A stretch of 64,000 nt of DNA, from the NCBI RefSeq assembly GCF_031759225.1, contig NZ_CP134494.1, positions 436,001 through 500,000 of the forward strand, given 5' to 3'. This document shows, piece after piece, positions 1 through 8,920 of the stretch. This DNA comes from Mesobacillus jeotgali. GTDB taxonomy: Bacteria; Bacillota; Bacilli; Bacillales; Cytobacillaceae. Each line of letters starts with the position of its first letter. Positions within the stretch are counted from its first letter, which is position 1. Below the pieces are notes generated by a model, which did not search any database, was not told the origin of the DNA, and saw only the letters and a list, made by a program, of their open reading frames with translations. The position numbers were made by a program, and so were the translations under genes.

Positions 1-2
1 AA

Positions 3-173
3 CTTGGGAAGTTCGATTTGAAGACGTCGAGCTGGGTGCAAACTCCTGAGAATATTAGAAAGCTTGGTGGCGCGCTATTTTGTGACCGCCGTTATGATAC
101 TGTTTTTGTCTACCATAACGGAGCCGATTCCTATTATGCAGCAAGAGGTTTCCGGGGCGCGCTGAGGGTCTGA
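3..173 (+). CDS. DUF4256 family protein, C-terminal part
   Basis: An open frame enters from the left edge and ends at TGA 171-173, giving the last 56 residues of a protein. The tail contains KTSSWVQTP, RKLGGALFCDRRYDTVFVYH and a final YYAARGFRG segment, which I recognise as the conserved C-terminus of DUF4256, a small cytosolic family of unknown function common in Bacillus. The gene begins outside the window, so start and neighbours cannot be judged. A terminator hairpin lies 110 bases downstream. Confidence 0.75.
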   Translation, partial: LGKFDLKTSSWVQTPENIRKLGGALFCDRRYDTVFVYHNGADSYYAARGFRGALRV

Positions 174-282
174 AACTGTAAAAATATATAATTTAATAAA
201 ATCTGCCTATTGTTAATCCAATATGGTATACTGACTTTAAACCTTTTAAGCTTTAGATCTTTTTACATTACCGGTTCCATCT

Positions 283-312
283 CCCTGCTCAAATCTTGAG
301 CAGGGTTTTTTT
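283..312 (+). terminator. intrinsic terminator after the DUF4256 gene
   Basis: A perfect 10-bp stem (CCCTGCTCAA with TTGAGCAGGG), a 3-base loop and a run of T on the plus strand. Confidence 0.85.
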
Positions 313-332
313 ATTGAGAATTAAATTAGGGA

Positions 333-368
333 ATATAAAAAAAACAGGCTCTATAGAGAGCCTGTTTT
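333..368 (-). terminator. terminator of the cold-shock gene
   Basis: A 10-bp stem, AACAGGCTCT with AGAGCCTGTT (343-366), is followed on the minus strand by eight T. It sits 20 bases past the cold-shock stop codon. A short T run on the plus side may let it act in both directions. Confidence 0.85.
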
Positions 369-385
369 AAATAATCGATTTAAGA

Positions 386-586
386 TTAAGCTTTTTGAAC
401 GTTAGCAGCTTGAGCTCCACGAGCACCTTGCTCAACGTCAAAAGTAACTTTTTGACCTTCGTCTAAAGATTTGAAACCTTCACTTTGGATAGCAGAGAAG
501 TGTACGAATACGTCGTCTCCACCTTCGCGCTCGATGAATCCGAAGCCTTTTTCTGCATTAAACCATTTAACTGTACCTTGTTCCAT
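386..586 (-). CDS. cspC: cold-shock protein, CspC-like
   Basis: A 66-residue single cold-shock domain, the usual family length. The RNA-binding motifs RNP1 (GFGFIER, residues 14-20) and RNP2 (DDVFVHF, 24-30) are intact. The sequence, starting [17 protein letters not shown], matches Bacillus CspC more closely than CspB as I remember them. The family binds single-stranded RNA/DNA, melts secondary structure and acts as an RNA chaperone in the cytoplasm after cold shock or in stationary phase. The start is supported by AGGAGG. It is monocistronic, with its own terminator and a long leader as is typical of csp genes. Confidence 0.95.
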   Translation of the reverse strand: MEQGTVKWFNAEKGFGFIEREGGDDVFVHFSAIQSEGFKSLDEGQKVTFDVEQGARGAQAANVQKA

Positions 587-833
587 TTTTGTTGCCTCCT
601 AGTGCGCTATCGCACAACGTATTACTATCCTTGCCCAAAGTGATCATCAAGACGAAAAGTTGATACTTATACTATCCTTTACACCGAACAAAAATAATTC
701 TTATTCATCATAACAAGAAACGTAAGATAAAGCAAATCGACACGACGGTAACTAAAATTATCTTTCTGTGTTTTACCTATCCTCCTCTCGGGAAGATGAA
801 ACTATTAGTTGATATTGATAGGAGGACTCGGAA
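587..833. promoter_or_regulatory. divergent intergenic region with csp leader
   Basis: This region separates the cold-shock gene (minus) from the SDR gene (plus). Just upstream of the csp ribosome site is a small hairpin, GTGCG-CTAT-CGCAC at 602-615, probably in the 5' untranslated leader. AGGAGG near 821-826 serves the SDR gene. No further gene is seen. Confidence 0.4.
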
Positions 834-1619
834 ATGGCTAAAACGATTTTTATTACGGGTGCAGGCAGCGGGCTTGGTCGTGGGGCTTCTCTTGGGCTTG
901 CGAAGAAGGGGCACCGGGTGATTGCGACGACTGAGCTGACTTCCCAGAAGACGGATCTGATGCGGGAGGCGGAGGAGCAGGGTCTTGATATGGAAGTGTT
1001 CAAGCTTGATATAACAAATGAACGGGATCGTGAACAAATTCAAAAGTATGATTTTGATGTGTTTGTTGCCAATGCGGCGATCAATGAAGGCGGGCCGCTG
1101 GCTGAGGTGCCGATGGACCGGATCCGCGCGCTATTCGAAGTGAATGTTTTCTCTACTTTGGAAACTGTGCAAATCGCAGCACGGAAGCTAGTGGAAAAAG
1201 GAAGCGGAAAAATCATCTTCATGAGCTCGATGGCAGGTATTTCAGCAACACCATATGTTGGGCCATATACGGCAACGAAGCATGCAATCGAGGGAATCGC
1301 CCAAACAATGAAGTCGGAGCTGGAAAAGCACAATGTAAAAGTAGCGACGATCAACCCGGGAGCTTTCGAAACGGGCTTCAACAAGCGGGCGGCTGAGGAA
1401 AAGTGGAAGTGGTACGATGAAGAGAAGAATTTTACCCGCAAAGAGGATATGGAAAAGCAGGAAGAGGCATTGAAGGACCAGTTTGATCCTAAGGATATGA
1501 TTGCGAAAATGGTAGAAATCATTCCTGCCGACCAACATAAATTCCGCACGGTTTATCCTGAGGAGACGGAAAAGCAGCTCAAAAAGACACAAGAGAAAAG
1601 ATGGACTATGGAGATATAA
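834..1619 (+). CDS. short-chain dehydrogenase/reductase (SDR)
   Basis: A 261-residue classical SDR. The nucleotide-binding glycine motif TGAGSGLG lies at residues 8-15, NAA (NAG-type) at 80-82, the catalytic serine in MSSMAG (130-135), and the active-site pair Y145/K149 in YTATK. These enzymes reduce or oxidise carbonyl or hydroxyl groups with NAD(P)H in the cytoplasm; the substrate cannot be read from the sequence. A threonine-rich stretch replaces the NAD-specific Asp after the second strand, so NADP use is possible. The start follows AGGAGG at good spacing. The gene stands alone between divergent and convergent neighbours. Confidence 0.9.
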   Translation: MAKTIFITGAGSGLGRGASLGLAKKGHRVIATTELTSQKTDLMREAEEQGLDMEVFKLDITNERDREQIQKYDFDVFVANAAINEGGPLAEVPMDRIRALFEVNVFSTLETVQIAARKLVEKGSGKIIFMSSMAGISATPYVGPYTATKHAIEGIAQTMKSELEKHNVKVATINPGAFETGFNKRAAEEKWKWYDEEKNFTRKEDMEKQEEALKDQFDPKDMIAKMVEIIPADQHKFRTVYPEETEKQLKKTQEKRWTMEI

Positions 1620-1677
1620 GCGGATATAGCCAAGAAACTGGCCGGATCCCATTGAGGATTCGGCCGCGGAATACATA

Positions 1678-2490
1678 TTAATCGGTCGAGATAAAAGCAT
1701 CGATTCCCTTGCTTTCGATCTCCCGTAAGCGAGCTTCGGCATTTTTACGGTCCGAAAAAGCTCCAGCTTGTACACGGTACCAGGTCTCGCCGGAAATCTC
1801 CGATGCAGCAATGAAGCTTTCAAATCCTTTTGAATCAAGGTCTGCTACTCGTTCCTCGGCATTCGCTCTTTGCTTGAAAGAACCTGCGATGACTTTAAAT
1901 AGCGCTCCGCGATCAGATGATTCCCCGCCAGTTGGCGTATTTTTTGCTGCAAGGTTGAACGCTTTTGCAATGCCATTCGCATGTCCCTGGGCTACATTCA
2001 GCCTCCAGGACTCCTGCTTCATAAGAGCTGCGTCCTGAGCATTGTCGATAAAACCGTTCTCGGAAAGCATGGCATCCATCGTCGATTCGCGCAGCACATG
2101 GAAATCGGCTTTTTTCTTGCCCCGGTTATTAAGCTGGTTCAGCTTCATCACTTCAGTGTGGATGATGTCCCGGTATCTCGCGGTTGCTGAATTATCGGAA
2201 AGTCCGCTGTAGATATAATCCTCATATCCACTGGCAGAGCCGTTAAAGGAATTGATGTGGATTGACAGGTAAAAGTCAGCGCCCCAGGTGTTGGCCTCAT
2301 TTGTCCGCTGGTCGAGGCTTTTCGTCACATCACTAGTCCTGCTCATCCTGACATCGATATTTTCATAGTTGTTTTCCAGAATGGTACGGAGTTTAAGCGC
2401 TATATCGAGAGTCAAATCCTTTTCCCGAAGACCATTTCCCTGTGCTCCAGGATCCGAGCCGCCATGGCCTGGATCTAAATAAAGTTTCAT
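1678..2490 (-). CDS. N-acetylmuramoyl-L-alanine amidase with SPOR repeats, CwlC-like
   Basis: A 270-residue enzyme. The Amidase_3 domain covers about residues 1-178 with the zinc ligands H9 (DPGHGG), E23 and H78 (SIHIN) and the catalytic E144 (ENGF). The C-terminal 75 residues hold two SPOR repeats, each about 37 residues and starting FKVIAGSF or YRVQAGAF, which bind denuded glycan. No signal peptide is seen, as in B. subtilis CwlC, the amidase that helps lyse the mother cell late in sporulation. The architecture and length match CwlC closely. AAAGGAGGAGG sits 7 bases before the ATG at 2490; an upstream in-frame extension lacks such a site. Confidence 0.9.
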   Translation of the reverse strand: MKLYLDPGHGGSDPGAQGNGLREKDLTLDIALKLRTILENNYENIDVRMSRTSDVTKSLDQRTNEANTWGADFYLSIHINSFNGSASGYEDYIYSGLSDNSATARYRDIIHTEVMKLNQLNNRGKKKADFHVLRESTMDAMLSENGFIDNAQDAALMKQESWRLNVAQGHANGIAKAFNLAAKNTPTGGESSDRGALFKVIAGSFKQRANAEERVADLDSKGFESFIAASEISGETWYRVQAGAFSDRKNAEARLREIESKGIDAFISTD

Positions 2491-2644
2491 ATAACCTCCT
2501 CCTTTTACTTGGTCCTTATAGACTATGTGAAAAAAATGAATTGGTAAGGGTGCATGTCTCGGCTGGGAAAAGTTAACTCCATTTTGACGGAACATTTTTT
2601 GAGTTGGACCGTAAAAGAAATAAGACTATATATGAGGTGGAAGG

Positions 2645-2962
2645 ATGGAAACGAAAATACAGACATCACAAAATGTAGAAATAGAGAGGACCCCCGAAGC
2701 AGATTTCAAAAAGATCTTGAATATCATCGGGATATTCATCTTTGCCGGACTGGCGCTGACCAGTGTCACCAACCCGATGCCAGCAAAATATCTCAAGGAA
2801 TATCTGCTGTTCATCGGAGGAAGTGCCTTGATTTATTACTTTTTGCTGAACATCTATTTTATCGGTGATACATGGCGGAAAGTGTTTTATGCAAGCCTGA
2901 GCGTACTCGGAATCGGAAGCCTGTTTATGGCGATTTATCTGTTTATTTATTCGACGCATTAG
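2645..2962 (+). CDS. small membrane protein of unknown function
   Basis: 105 residues with a charged N-terminus of about 25 residues followed by three hydrophobic segments (about 27-43, 52-70, 82-100), so probably a three-span membrane protein. I recognise no family motif. GAGGTGGAAGG lies just before the ATG. It is divergent from the amidase gene and followed by a short tandem array and a terminator. Confidence 0.7.
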   Translation: METKIQTSQNVEIERTPEADFKKILNIIGIFIFAGLALTSVTNPMPAKYLKEYLLFIGGSALIYYFLLNIYFIGDTWRKVFYASLSVLGIGSLFMAIYLFIYSTH

Positions 2963-2994
2963 GGGTATGGAGTAGATTTCCAAGAAAAGGTAAA

Positions 2995-3133
2995 TTGTAC
3001 AATTAATCGTGTTGAGTGCGCAATTATGGCTAATGAGTACGCAATTATCATAAAAGGTTGTGCAATTAATCTGTTTGACCGTGCAATTATTATAGAAGGT
3101 TGTGCAATTAATCGGTATAACCGCGCAATTAAC
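2995..3133. repeat. short tandem array, 21-23 bp units with core GTGCAATTA
   Basis: About seven head-to-tail units, each beginning GTGCAATTA or a close variant (GTACAATTA, GTGCGCAATTA, GTACGCAATTA, GCGCAATTA). Odd and even units differ in their tails (TCxGTxTxACC against TTATAGAAGGTT), so the true period may be about 42-44 bp. GGTT and AACC at the unit ends form dyads. Non-coding and located between a gene end and its terminator. Confidence 0.75.
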
Positions 3134-3213
3134 ATATAAGAACGTGAAGTAAGGTTCAACCAGACATTTATCTGAATAAATTTCAGTGCCGTTAATCATC
3201 TTATATTCAACAG

Positions 3214-3240
3214 AAACTCCCTGCACCAAGGGAGTTTTTA
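3214..3240 (+). terminator. terminator downstream of the small membrane protein gene
   Basis: AAACTCCCT pairs with AGGGAGTTT around a 6-base loop, followed by T. It lies beyond the short tandem array. Confidence 0.8.
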
Positions 3241-3666
3241 TTTTGCGAAAAAGTACTGGTTTAGTCGCTCGAAAATTAGTTCAGAATATTCATAATATAT
3301 TTACTTCGATAAATTTTGAAAGCGTTACCATTACCTTGAGGCTAGTAGAGACGCGGTTTTTCACTGTTCACATAATCATGTAACATCCTTGAAACAATCC
3401 TGGATGTTTGTTAGGTTAAATAACCGTAAGCCCCATAAGGGCAGGAAAAACTTGGACGACATAATTAACATAAGAATTTTTCTATGTGGTTTGGCTTGAA
3501 TGCTATTATTCATAACTACTTTTTTAAAAAAAGAGTTTTGGCCGCTCTTTTCGTGTTGCTTCCTTATCAGGAGAGCCTTAGGTATCGTAATAATTTAAAT
3601 ATACGAAAAGAGCTTTAACCACTATGTTAATTATTTCGTTTAGGGAAAACGAAAAGGAGAGATTTG
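3241..3666 (+). promoter_or_regulatory. long putP leader with competing hairpins
   Basis: 426 bases with no credible gene. Near the end are three related stems: AAAAGAG (3529-3535) can pair with CTCTTTT (3545-3551), while CTCTTTTCGT (3545-3554) can instead pair perfectly with ACGAAAAGAG (3603-3612). A third stem, TTTCGTTT (3634-3641) with AAACGAAA (3647-3654), ends directly at the ribosome site. The layout suggests conformational control of putP, but I do not recognise a known riboswitch. Confidence 0.35.
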
Positions 3667-5136
3667 GTGTCTTTTGAAGTATTAATTTCTTTGGCAATTT
3701 ATTTTATTGCAATGATCCTGATTGGATTGTATGCATACCGCAAAACGTCTGACCTATCAGACTATATGCTTGGCGGTCGTGGTCTTGGACCTTCGGTAAC
3801 GGCTCTATCAGCTGGTGCGTCTGACATGAGTGGCTGGATGCTGATGGGCTTGCCTGGCGCAATGTACACATCAGGTATTTCCAGTGCCTGGATCGCAATT
3901 GGATTATCGATTGGTGCCTATTTGAACTACCTCATCTTAGCTCCAAGACTTCGAACGTATACGGAGTTGGCCAATGATTCAATCACAATCCCCGATTTCC
4001 TTGAAAACCGCTTTTCAGATACGACGAAAATCCTTAAGTCTGTATCTGCAGTCGTTATTATCATTTTCTTCACGCTGTATACTTCAGCGGGTCTAGTTTC
4101 AGGCGGTACTTTGTTTGAGTCGGCATTCGGGCTTGATTATCGTATGGGCTTGTTCGTGACAGCTGGTGTTGTTATCGTTTATACACTGTTCGGTGGTTTC
4201 CTTGCTGTTAGTTTGACTGACTTTGTTCAAGGTATCATCATGTTCCTTGCGCTTGTCTTGGTGCCGGTGGTTGCTTTTACAGAGCTTGGCGGACCAACAA
4301 ATGTCATGGATACAGTAAGTGCAATCGATCCAACAATGATGGATCTTTTTAAAGGTACGACATTCCTTGGAATTGTTTCGCTATTGGCATGGGGCCTTGG
4401 TTACTTTGGCCAGCCGCATATCATCGTGCGCTTTATGGCGATCAAATCAATGGATGAGCTTAAGCCTGCGCGCAGAATCGCAATGACTTGGATGATTGTA
4501 TCCATCATTGGTGCTTTGGCAGTCGGTCTTGTCGGGATTGCTTATGTGCAAGTGAACAATGTAACTCTTGAAAATCCAGAAACAGTATTCATCATGTTTG
4601 CGAATATCTTGTTCAATCCTTATATCACTGGATTCCTGCTTGCTGCGATTTTGGCCGCGATCATGAGTACAATTTCTTCACAGCTGCTTGTTACTTCAAG
4701 TGCGTTGACGGAGGACTTTTACAAAGCGTTCTTCCGCCGTGAAGCAAGTGACAAAGAATTGGTATTCGTCGGCCGTGCAGCCGTATTGCTTGTCGCATTG
4801 GTAGGTATCGCACTTTCTTATACACCTAACGACACGATTCTTTCATTAGTCGGTAATGCATGGGCTGGATTTGGTGCCGCATTCGGACCAGTCATGCTTC
4901 TAAGCTTGTACTGGAAGCAGATGAACCGTTGGGGTGCGCTAGCAGGTATCGTCGTCGGTGCACTTACCGTCATCATCTGGATCAGCATCGATGGATTGTC
5001 AGCAATCCTGTATGAAATGGTCCCAGGATTCTTCTTGAGCTTGATTGCCGTCATTGTTGTAAGTAAAATCACAACCGGACCAGGCAAAGCGGTAAAAGAA
5101 GAGTTTAACGAAATGGAAAACATTATGTCTGAGTAA
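3667..5136 (+). CDS. putP: sodium/proline symporter, PutP/OpuE type
   Basis: 489 residues with about 13 hydrophobic spans, the usual length for the SSS (sodium:solute symporter) family. The N-terminal region has the family features YRKTSDLSDYMLGGR and GASDMSGWMLMGLPG, which hold sodium- and proline-binding residues. It imports proline with sodium across the cytoplasmic membrane, for nutrition or osmoprotection. The GTG at 3667 is 7 bases after AGGAG; a TTG one codon earlier is too close. No put catabolic genes are adjacent, so an osmotic (OpuE-like) role is equally possible. The long leader may regulate it. Confidence 0.9.
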   Translation: MSFEVLISLAIYFIAMILIGLYAYRKTSDLSDYMLGGRGLGPSVTALSAGASDMSGWMLMGLPGAMYTSGISSAWIAIGLSIGAYLNYLILAPRLRTYTELANDSITIPDFLENRFSDTTKILKSVSAVVIIIFFTLYTSAGLVSGGTLFESAFGLDYRMGLFVTAGVVIVYTLFGGFLAVSLTDFVQGIIMFLALVLVPVVAFTELGGPTNVMDTVSAIDPTMMDLFKGTTFLGIVSLLAWGLGYFGQPHIIVRFMAIKSMDELKPARRIAMTWMIVSIIGALAVGLVGIAYVQVNNVTLENPETVFIMFANILFNPYITGFLLAAILAAIMSTISSQLLVTSSALTEDFYKAFFRREASDKELVFVGRAAVLLVALVGIALSYTPNDTILSLVGNAWAGFGAAFGPVMLLSLYWKQMNRWGALAGIVVGALTVIIWISIDGLSAILYEMVPGFFLSLIAVIVVSKITTGPGKAVKEEFNEMENIMSE

Positions 5137-5145
5137 AATAAAAGA

Positions 5146-5178
5146 AAAGGGCTGCCGGTATTGCTGGCAGCCCTTTAT
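5146..5178. terminator. bidirectional terminator
   Basis: GGGCTGCC (5149-5156) pairs with GGCAGCCC (5166-5173), with A and T runs on either side. It serves putP and the convergent zinc-ribbon gene, whose stop codon it overlaps. Confidence 0.9.
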
Positions 5179-5363
5179 TTGAATTTTTCCGGTTTCCTCA
5201 CATAGCTTTCAATGATGAATCCACAGTCAGTACAAATAATGTGGAGAATCTCAGAGCCTAGGCTCATCACCTTATTCTCAGGACGCATAACAGCATATCC
5301 ATCGTGTCTACCTTTTCCAATCTCTGTTCCGCCGCATTTAGGACACTCTTTCGCAAAGTTCAT
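5175..5363 (-). CDS. small zinc-ribbon protein (TFIIIB-annotated family)
   Basis: 62 residues with two cysteine pairs, CPKCGG near the N-terminus and CTDCG about 35 residues later, forming a zinc ribbon. It matches a small Bacillus family usually labelled transcription initiation factor TFIIIB after its ribbon; the function is unknown and a true TFIIIB role is unlikely in bacteria. The ATG at 5363 is preceded by GAAAGGGATGAT at good spacing. A TTG six codons upstream is less likely. A large tandem array lies directly upstream. Confidence 0.75.
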   Translation of the reverse strand: MNFAKECPKCGGTEIGKGRHDGYAVMRPENKVMSLGSEILHIICTDCGFIIESYVRKPEKFK

Positions 5364-5460
5364 AGATATCATCCCTTTCAAAAAACGCTCATAGTGATTT
5401 TACGAATGGGGGTGCAGGAAGTTTCAAGAACTTGATCATGTGGTGGGTTGATTTGGAGAC

Positions 5461-6299
5461 CCTATAAGCCCAAAACGAGTCTGGGAGCAGCAAAAGGTCA
5501 TAAAGAAACATTCTATAAGCCCGAAACGAGGCTGGGAGCAGCAAAAGGTCATATATAAAAATTCAATAAGCCCAAAACGAGTCTGGGAGCAGTAAAAAGG
5601 TCATATAGAAACATTCTATAAGCCCAAAATGAGGCTGGGAGCAGCAAAAGGTCACATAGAACAATTCTATAAGCCCAAAACGAGTCTGGAAGCAGCAAAA
5701 GGTCATAAAGAAACATTCTATAAGCCCAAAATGAGGCTGGGAGCAGCAAAAGGTCACATAGAACAATTCTATAAGCCCAAAACGAGTCTGGAAGCAGCAA
5801 AAGGTCATATAGAAAAATTCTATAAGCCCAAAAAACGAGGCTCCGAAGCAAAAAAGGTCACATAGAAAAATTCTATAAACCCGAAACGTGTCTGGAAGCA
5901 GCAAAAGGTCATATAGAAAAATTCTATAAGCCCAAAACGAGGCTGGGAGCAGCAAAAGGTCATATAGAAAAATTCTATAAGCCCAAAACGTGTCTGGGAG
6001 CAGCAAAAGGTCATATAGAAAAATTCTATAAGCCCAAAACGAGGCTCCGAAGCAAAAAAGGTCACATAGAAAAATTCTATAAACCCAAAACGAGGCTGGG
6101 AGCAGCAAAAGGTCATATAGAACAATTCTATAAGCCCAAAACGAGTCTGGAAGCAGAAAAAGGTCCTATAGAAACATTCTATAAGCCCGAAACGATGCTC
6201 CGAAGCAAAAAAGGTCACAAAGAACAATTCTATAAGCCCAAAACGAGTCTGGAAGCAGCAAAAGGTCATATAGAAAAATTCTATAAACCCGAAACGAGC
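5461..6299. repeat. tandem array of about 17 units of 51 bp
   Basis: Each unit contains CTATAAGCCC, then AAAACGAGTCTGGGAGCAGC, AAAAGGTCA and a dyad TATAGAA-AAA-TTCTATA that spans the unit border. Units vary at fixed positions (GAGTC/GAGGC/GTGTC; GGGAGCAGC/GGAAGCAGC/CCGAAGC). One unit has two extra A. Because 51 is a multiple of three, long accidental open frames run through the array on both strands. It lies between the start of the minus-strand zinc-ribbon gene and the plus-strand fasciclin gene. Confidence 0.95.
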
Positions 6300-6485
6300 T
6301 AACTAGAAGGTTAAAGGTAATATAGGTGTTTTTTAAGGGTCAAAAAGAATATTTGAAGCAAGTGCCTAAGATGCATATGAAATCAGTCAATACAATCTGG
6401 GGATAAAACTGCAATGATGGAGAATACTACCTTTTGTAAAATACAGAGGTTAAACAGGCCTCTATTGGAAAAAGGAGTGTTTCTC

Positions 6486-6980
6486 ATGATGAAGAAGTTT
6501 GCGGTGATGCTTTTGGCAGTGATGATGGTCATGTCAATTGCGAACCCTGGTTTTGCTGCTGGCAATCCAGGAAATAAAAAGGATATTGTCGATACGGCAG
6601 TAGCTGCAGGTAATTTTAAAATTCTCGCAGCTGCCCTCGAGAAAGCAGGTCTGGTTGAAACCTTGAAAGGCGAAGGGCCGTTCACCGTTTTCGCGCCGAC
6701 AGATGAAGCGTTCAATAAGCTTTTGAAGGATCTAGGAATTACAGCTGATGAGTTGTTAGCAAGACAGGATCTGAAGGATATCCTGCTATACCATGTGCTT
6801 CCTGGCAAAGTTATGTCGGGTGATTTGAAGGAAGGCATGCAGGCACAGACACTTGCGAAGAAAAATGTAACGATCTCACTTGATCCTGTTCAAGTAAATG
6901 ATGCCAATGTGACAACTCCTGACGTTGAGGCATCAAATGGTGTCATACACGTCATTGATAAAGTGTTGCTGCCAAAATAA
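6486..6980 (+). CDS. secreted fasciclin (FAS1) domain protein
   Basis: 164 residues. A signal peptide covers about residues 1-25 ([14 protein letters not shown] then a hydrophobic run ending GFAA). One FAS1 domain follows, with the conserved [13 protein letters not shown] block, YHVLPGKV and a C-terminal [16 protein letters not shown]1 proteins act outside the cell in adhesion or matrix interactions; the ligand here is unknown. AAGGAG lies 8 bases before the ATG at 6486, so an in-frame upstream ATG at 6414 is rejected. Monocistronic, with a terminator directly after. Confidence 0.9.
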   Translation: MMKKFAVMLLAVMMVMSIANPGFAAGNPGNKKDIVDTAVAAGNFKILAAALEKAGLVETLKGEGPFTVFAPTDEAFNKLLKDLGITADELLARQDLKDILLYHVLPGKVMSGDLKEGMQAQTLAKKNVTISLDPVQVNDANVTTPDVEASNGVIHVIDKVLLPK

Positions 6981-6988
6981 GTGTGCAT

Positions 6989-7020
6989 GACTGGATCCGA
7001 TGAGGGTTCAGTCTTTTTTT
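6989..7020 (+). terminator. terminator of the fasciclin gene
   Basis: GACTGGATCC pairs with GGGTTCAGTC (two G-U pairs), followed by seven T. Confidence 0.8.
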
Positions 7021-7109
7021 GCAAGTTCACCTCCATAGACATACATTTTTAAAAGCGGTATAATTAATTCGGATTTCGAAATATATTGTACAACTTAGAA
7101 GGTGGATGT

Positions 7110-8294
7110 ATGCAGAAAGAAAAATTATGGACGAAGGATTTCATTTCGGTTTCACTTGTGAATTTCGTGATGATGCTTTCTATGTATCTATTGATTGTAA
7201 CGATGGCTTCCTATGCTACCGATGCTTATGATGCGTCAACGAGCATGGCTGGTCTTGCCTCGAGCATTTTCATTATCGGCGTTCTTTTTGCCAGATTGTA
7301 TGGAGGCAAAGAGGTTGCGAGGATCGGCAGCAAAAAGATGTTGATCGGCGGGATATTGTTTTTCGTTTTGATTACTGCACTTTATCTGGTCCCCTCCAAT
7401 ATTTATGTCTTGCTAGTTGTCCGTTTTCTCCACGGTGTCGGGATTGGGTTTGCGTCCACCGCCACGGGAACGATTGTGGCGCAGGTGGTTCCTGCCAGCA
7501 GGAAAGGGGAAGGAATCAGCTATTTCAGCTTGAGTGTGATTTTATCGACGGCAATTGGTCCGCTGATCGGTCTGCCGATGATCAGCCAATTTGGCTACGA
7601 AAGTATGTTCATTTTTTCTCTCATAGTTGGGATGCTTTGTTTGCCGATTGCTTTCATGGTAAAAGAACCTGTTGTGGATAGTAGTGCAGAAGGTGCCCAC
7701 AGCGGTGGATTCAGTTTGGCGAGGTACCTGGAGCCCAATGCATTGCCGGTTTCGATCGTTATGTTCGTCATTGCGCTCGCATATTCCGGGACTCTTTCCT
7801 TTATCGCGTCATTTGCGAAAGAAGCTAATCTGACAGAGGCAGGAAGCATGTACTTCTTTGTTTACGCAATGGCCGTCTTATTTTCACGTCCGTTCACGGG
7901 GAAATTGATGGATGCAAAAGGAGCGAATTTCGTTGCTTATCCGGCCATGATTGCTTTTGCGTTAGGGATGTTGGTCTTGAGCCAGGCGACTTCAGGCGCT
8001 GTGTTCCTGCTTGCTGCTGCGCTCATCGGGTTAGGATACGGGAACTTTCAATCTGTCGCCCAGACAGTCGCTATCAAAATGACACCGCCGCATCGCATGG
8101 GCCTGGCCACCTCGACCTTCTTCATCATGATGGATATCGGAATAGGCGTCGGTCCGTTCCTGCTTGGATACATGGTGCCAGACTACGGATATCGCGGGCT
8201 GTACATGGCAATGGTGCCGCTGATCATCGTCGGAGTTTTTATCTACTATACTCTTCATGGAAAAAAAGAAAAAGCCCTTATGCAGAATGCGTAA
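7110..8294 (+). CDS. MFS transporter
   Basis: 394 residues with 12 predicted spans, the normal size for a major facilitator. The cytoplasmic loop after span 2 carries the motif-A-like LYGGKEVARIGSKKMLIGG. The protein resembles Bacillus drug- or sugar-efflux MFS members, but the substrate cannot be told. The ATG at 7110 follows AAGGTGG; an upstream TTG at 7086 has no site. It ends in its own terminator. Confidence 0.85.
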   Translation: MQKEKLWTKDFISVSLVNFVMMLSMYLLIVTMASYATDAYDASTSMAGLASSIFIIGVLFARLYGGKEVARIGSKKMLIGGILFFVLITALYLVPSNIYVLLVVRFLHGVGIGFASTATGTIVAQVVPASRKGEGISYFSLSVILSTAIGPLIGLPMISQFGYESMFIFSLIVGMLCLPIAFMVKEPVVDSSAEGAHSGGFSLARYLEPNALPVSIVMFVIALAYSGTLSFIASFAKEANLTEAGSMYFFVYAMAVLFSRPFTGKLMDAKGANFVAYPAMIAFALGMLVLSQATSGAVFLLAAALIGLGYGNFQSVAQTVAIKMTPPHRMGLATSTFFIMMDIGIGVGPFLLGYMVPDYGYRGLYMAMVPLIIVGVFIYYTLHGKKEKALMQNA

Positions 8295-8296
8295 AC

Positions 8297-8330
8297 AAAA
8301 ACCTCGCGGGAATTTGGCGAGGTTTTTGTA
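8297..8330 (+). terminator. terminator of the MFS gene
   Basis: AAAACCTCGC (8297-8306) pairs with GCGAGGTTTT (8317-8326). Confidence 0.9.
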
Positions 8331-8345
8331 TATGGTCGAAATGAC

Positions 8346-8826
8346 GGCGCATGGATTCCAGTTATGGAAGCCTCGTTTTTTAGGTCATGCGTCATTATGT
8401 GTCTCCATAAAGGTGATGGGAACCGCATTTTTCAAAACATGCGTCATAATGTGTCCCCATAAGGCCGATGGATAACGCATTTTTCAGAGCACGCGCGAAA
8501 AAGTGTCTCCATAAGGTCGATGGAAGCTGCTTTCTTCAGACCATGCGTCATAATGTGTCTCCATAGGGCCGATGGATACCGCATTTTTCAGAACATGCGT
8601 CAAAATGTGTCTCCATAAGACCGATGGAAGTTGCTTTCTTCAGAAGCCACGTGAAAATGTGCCTCCATAGGGCCGATGGGTGCCGCTTTCTTCAGAACAC
8701 ACGTCAAAATGTGTCTCCATAAGGCCGATGGATACCGCATTTTTCAGAACATGCGTCAAAATGTGTCTCCATAAGGCTGATGGATACCGTATTTTTCAAA
8801 GCATGCGCGAAAAAGTGTCTCCATTG
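8346..8826. repeat. tandem array of about nine units of 52 bp
   Basis: The unit reads GTCTCCATAAGGCCGATGGA, TACCGCATTTTTCAGAACAT, GCGTCAAAATGT. Each contains two dyads: CCAT-N7-ATGG and CGCAT-N10-ATGCG. Alternate units swap ATACCGCATTTTTC for AGCTGCTTTCTTC. The array fills the space between the ends of two convergent genes and begins right after the MFS terminator. Confidence 0.93.
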
Positions 8827-8920
8827 CTAATTCACTAAAACAAATAGACTGCAAACAAGCTCATTATTAGTGAGTTTGTCCACAGTCTAAGTGGTCGCAG
8901 TATCTAGGTGGGTTTTCAAT

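Noticed and set aside
2666..3229. 187-codon minus-strand frame
   Set aside because: Runs antisense through the small membrane protein gene and the short repeat array; repetitive low-complexity product and no ribosome site.
5549..6269. Long minus-strand frames (100-181 codons) and a 78-codon plus-strand frame with 17-residue repeats
   Set aside because: They are a by-product of a 51-bp tandem array; no ribosome site, odd composition, and one unit breaks the frame.
8257..8475. 72-codon frame overlapping the MFS gene end
   Set aside because: Covers a terminator and the start of a tandem array; no ribosome site.
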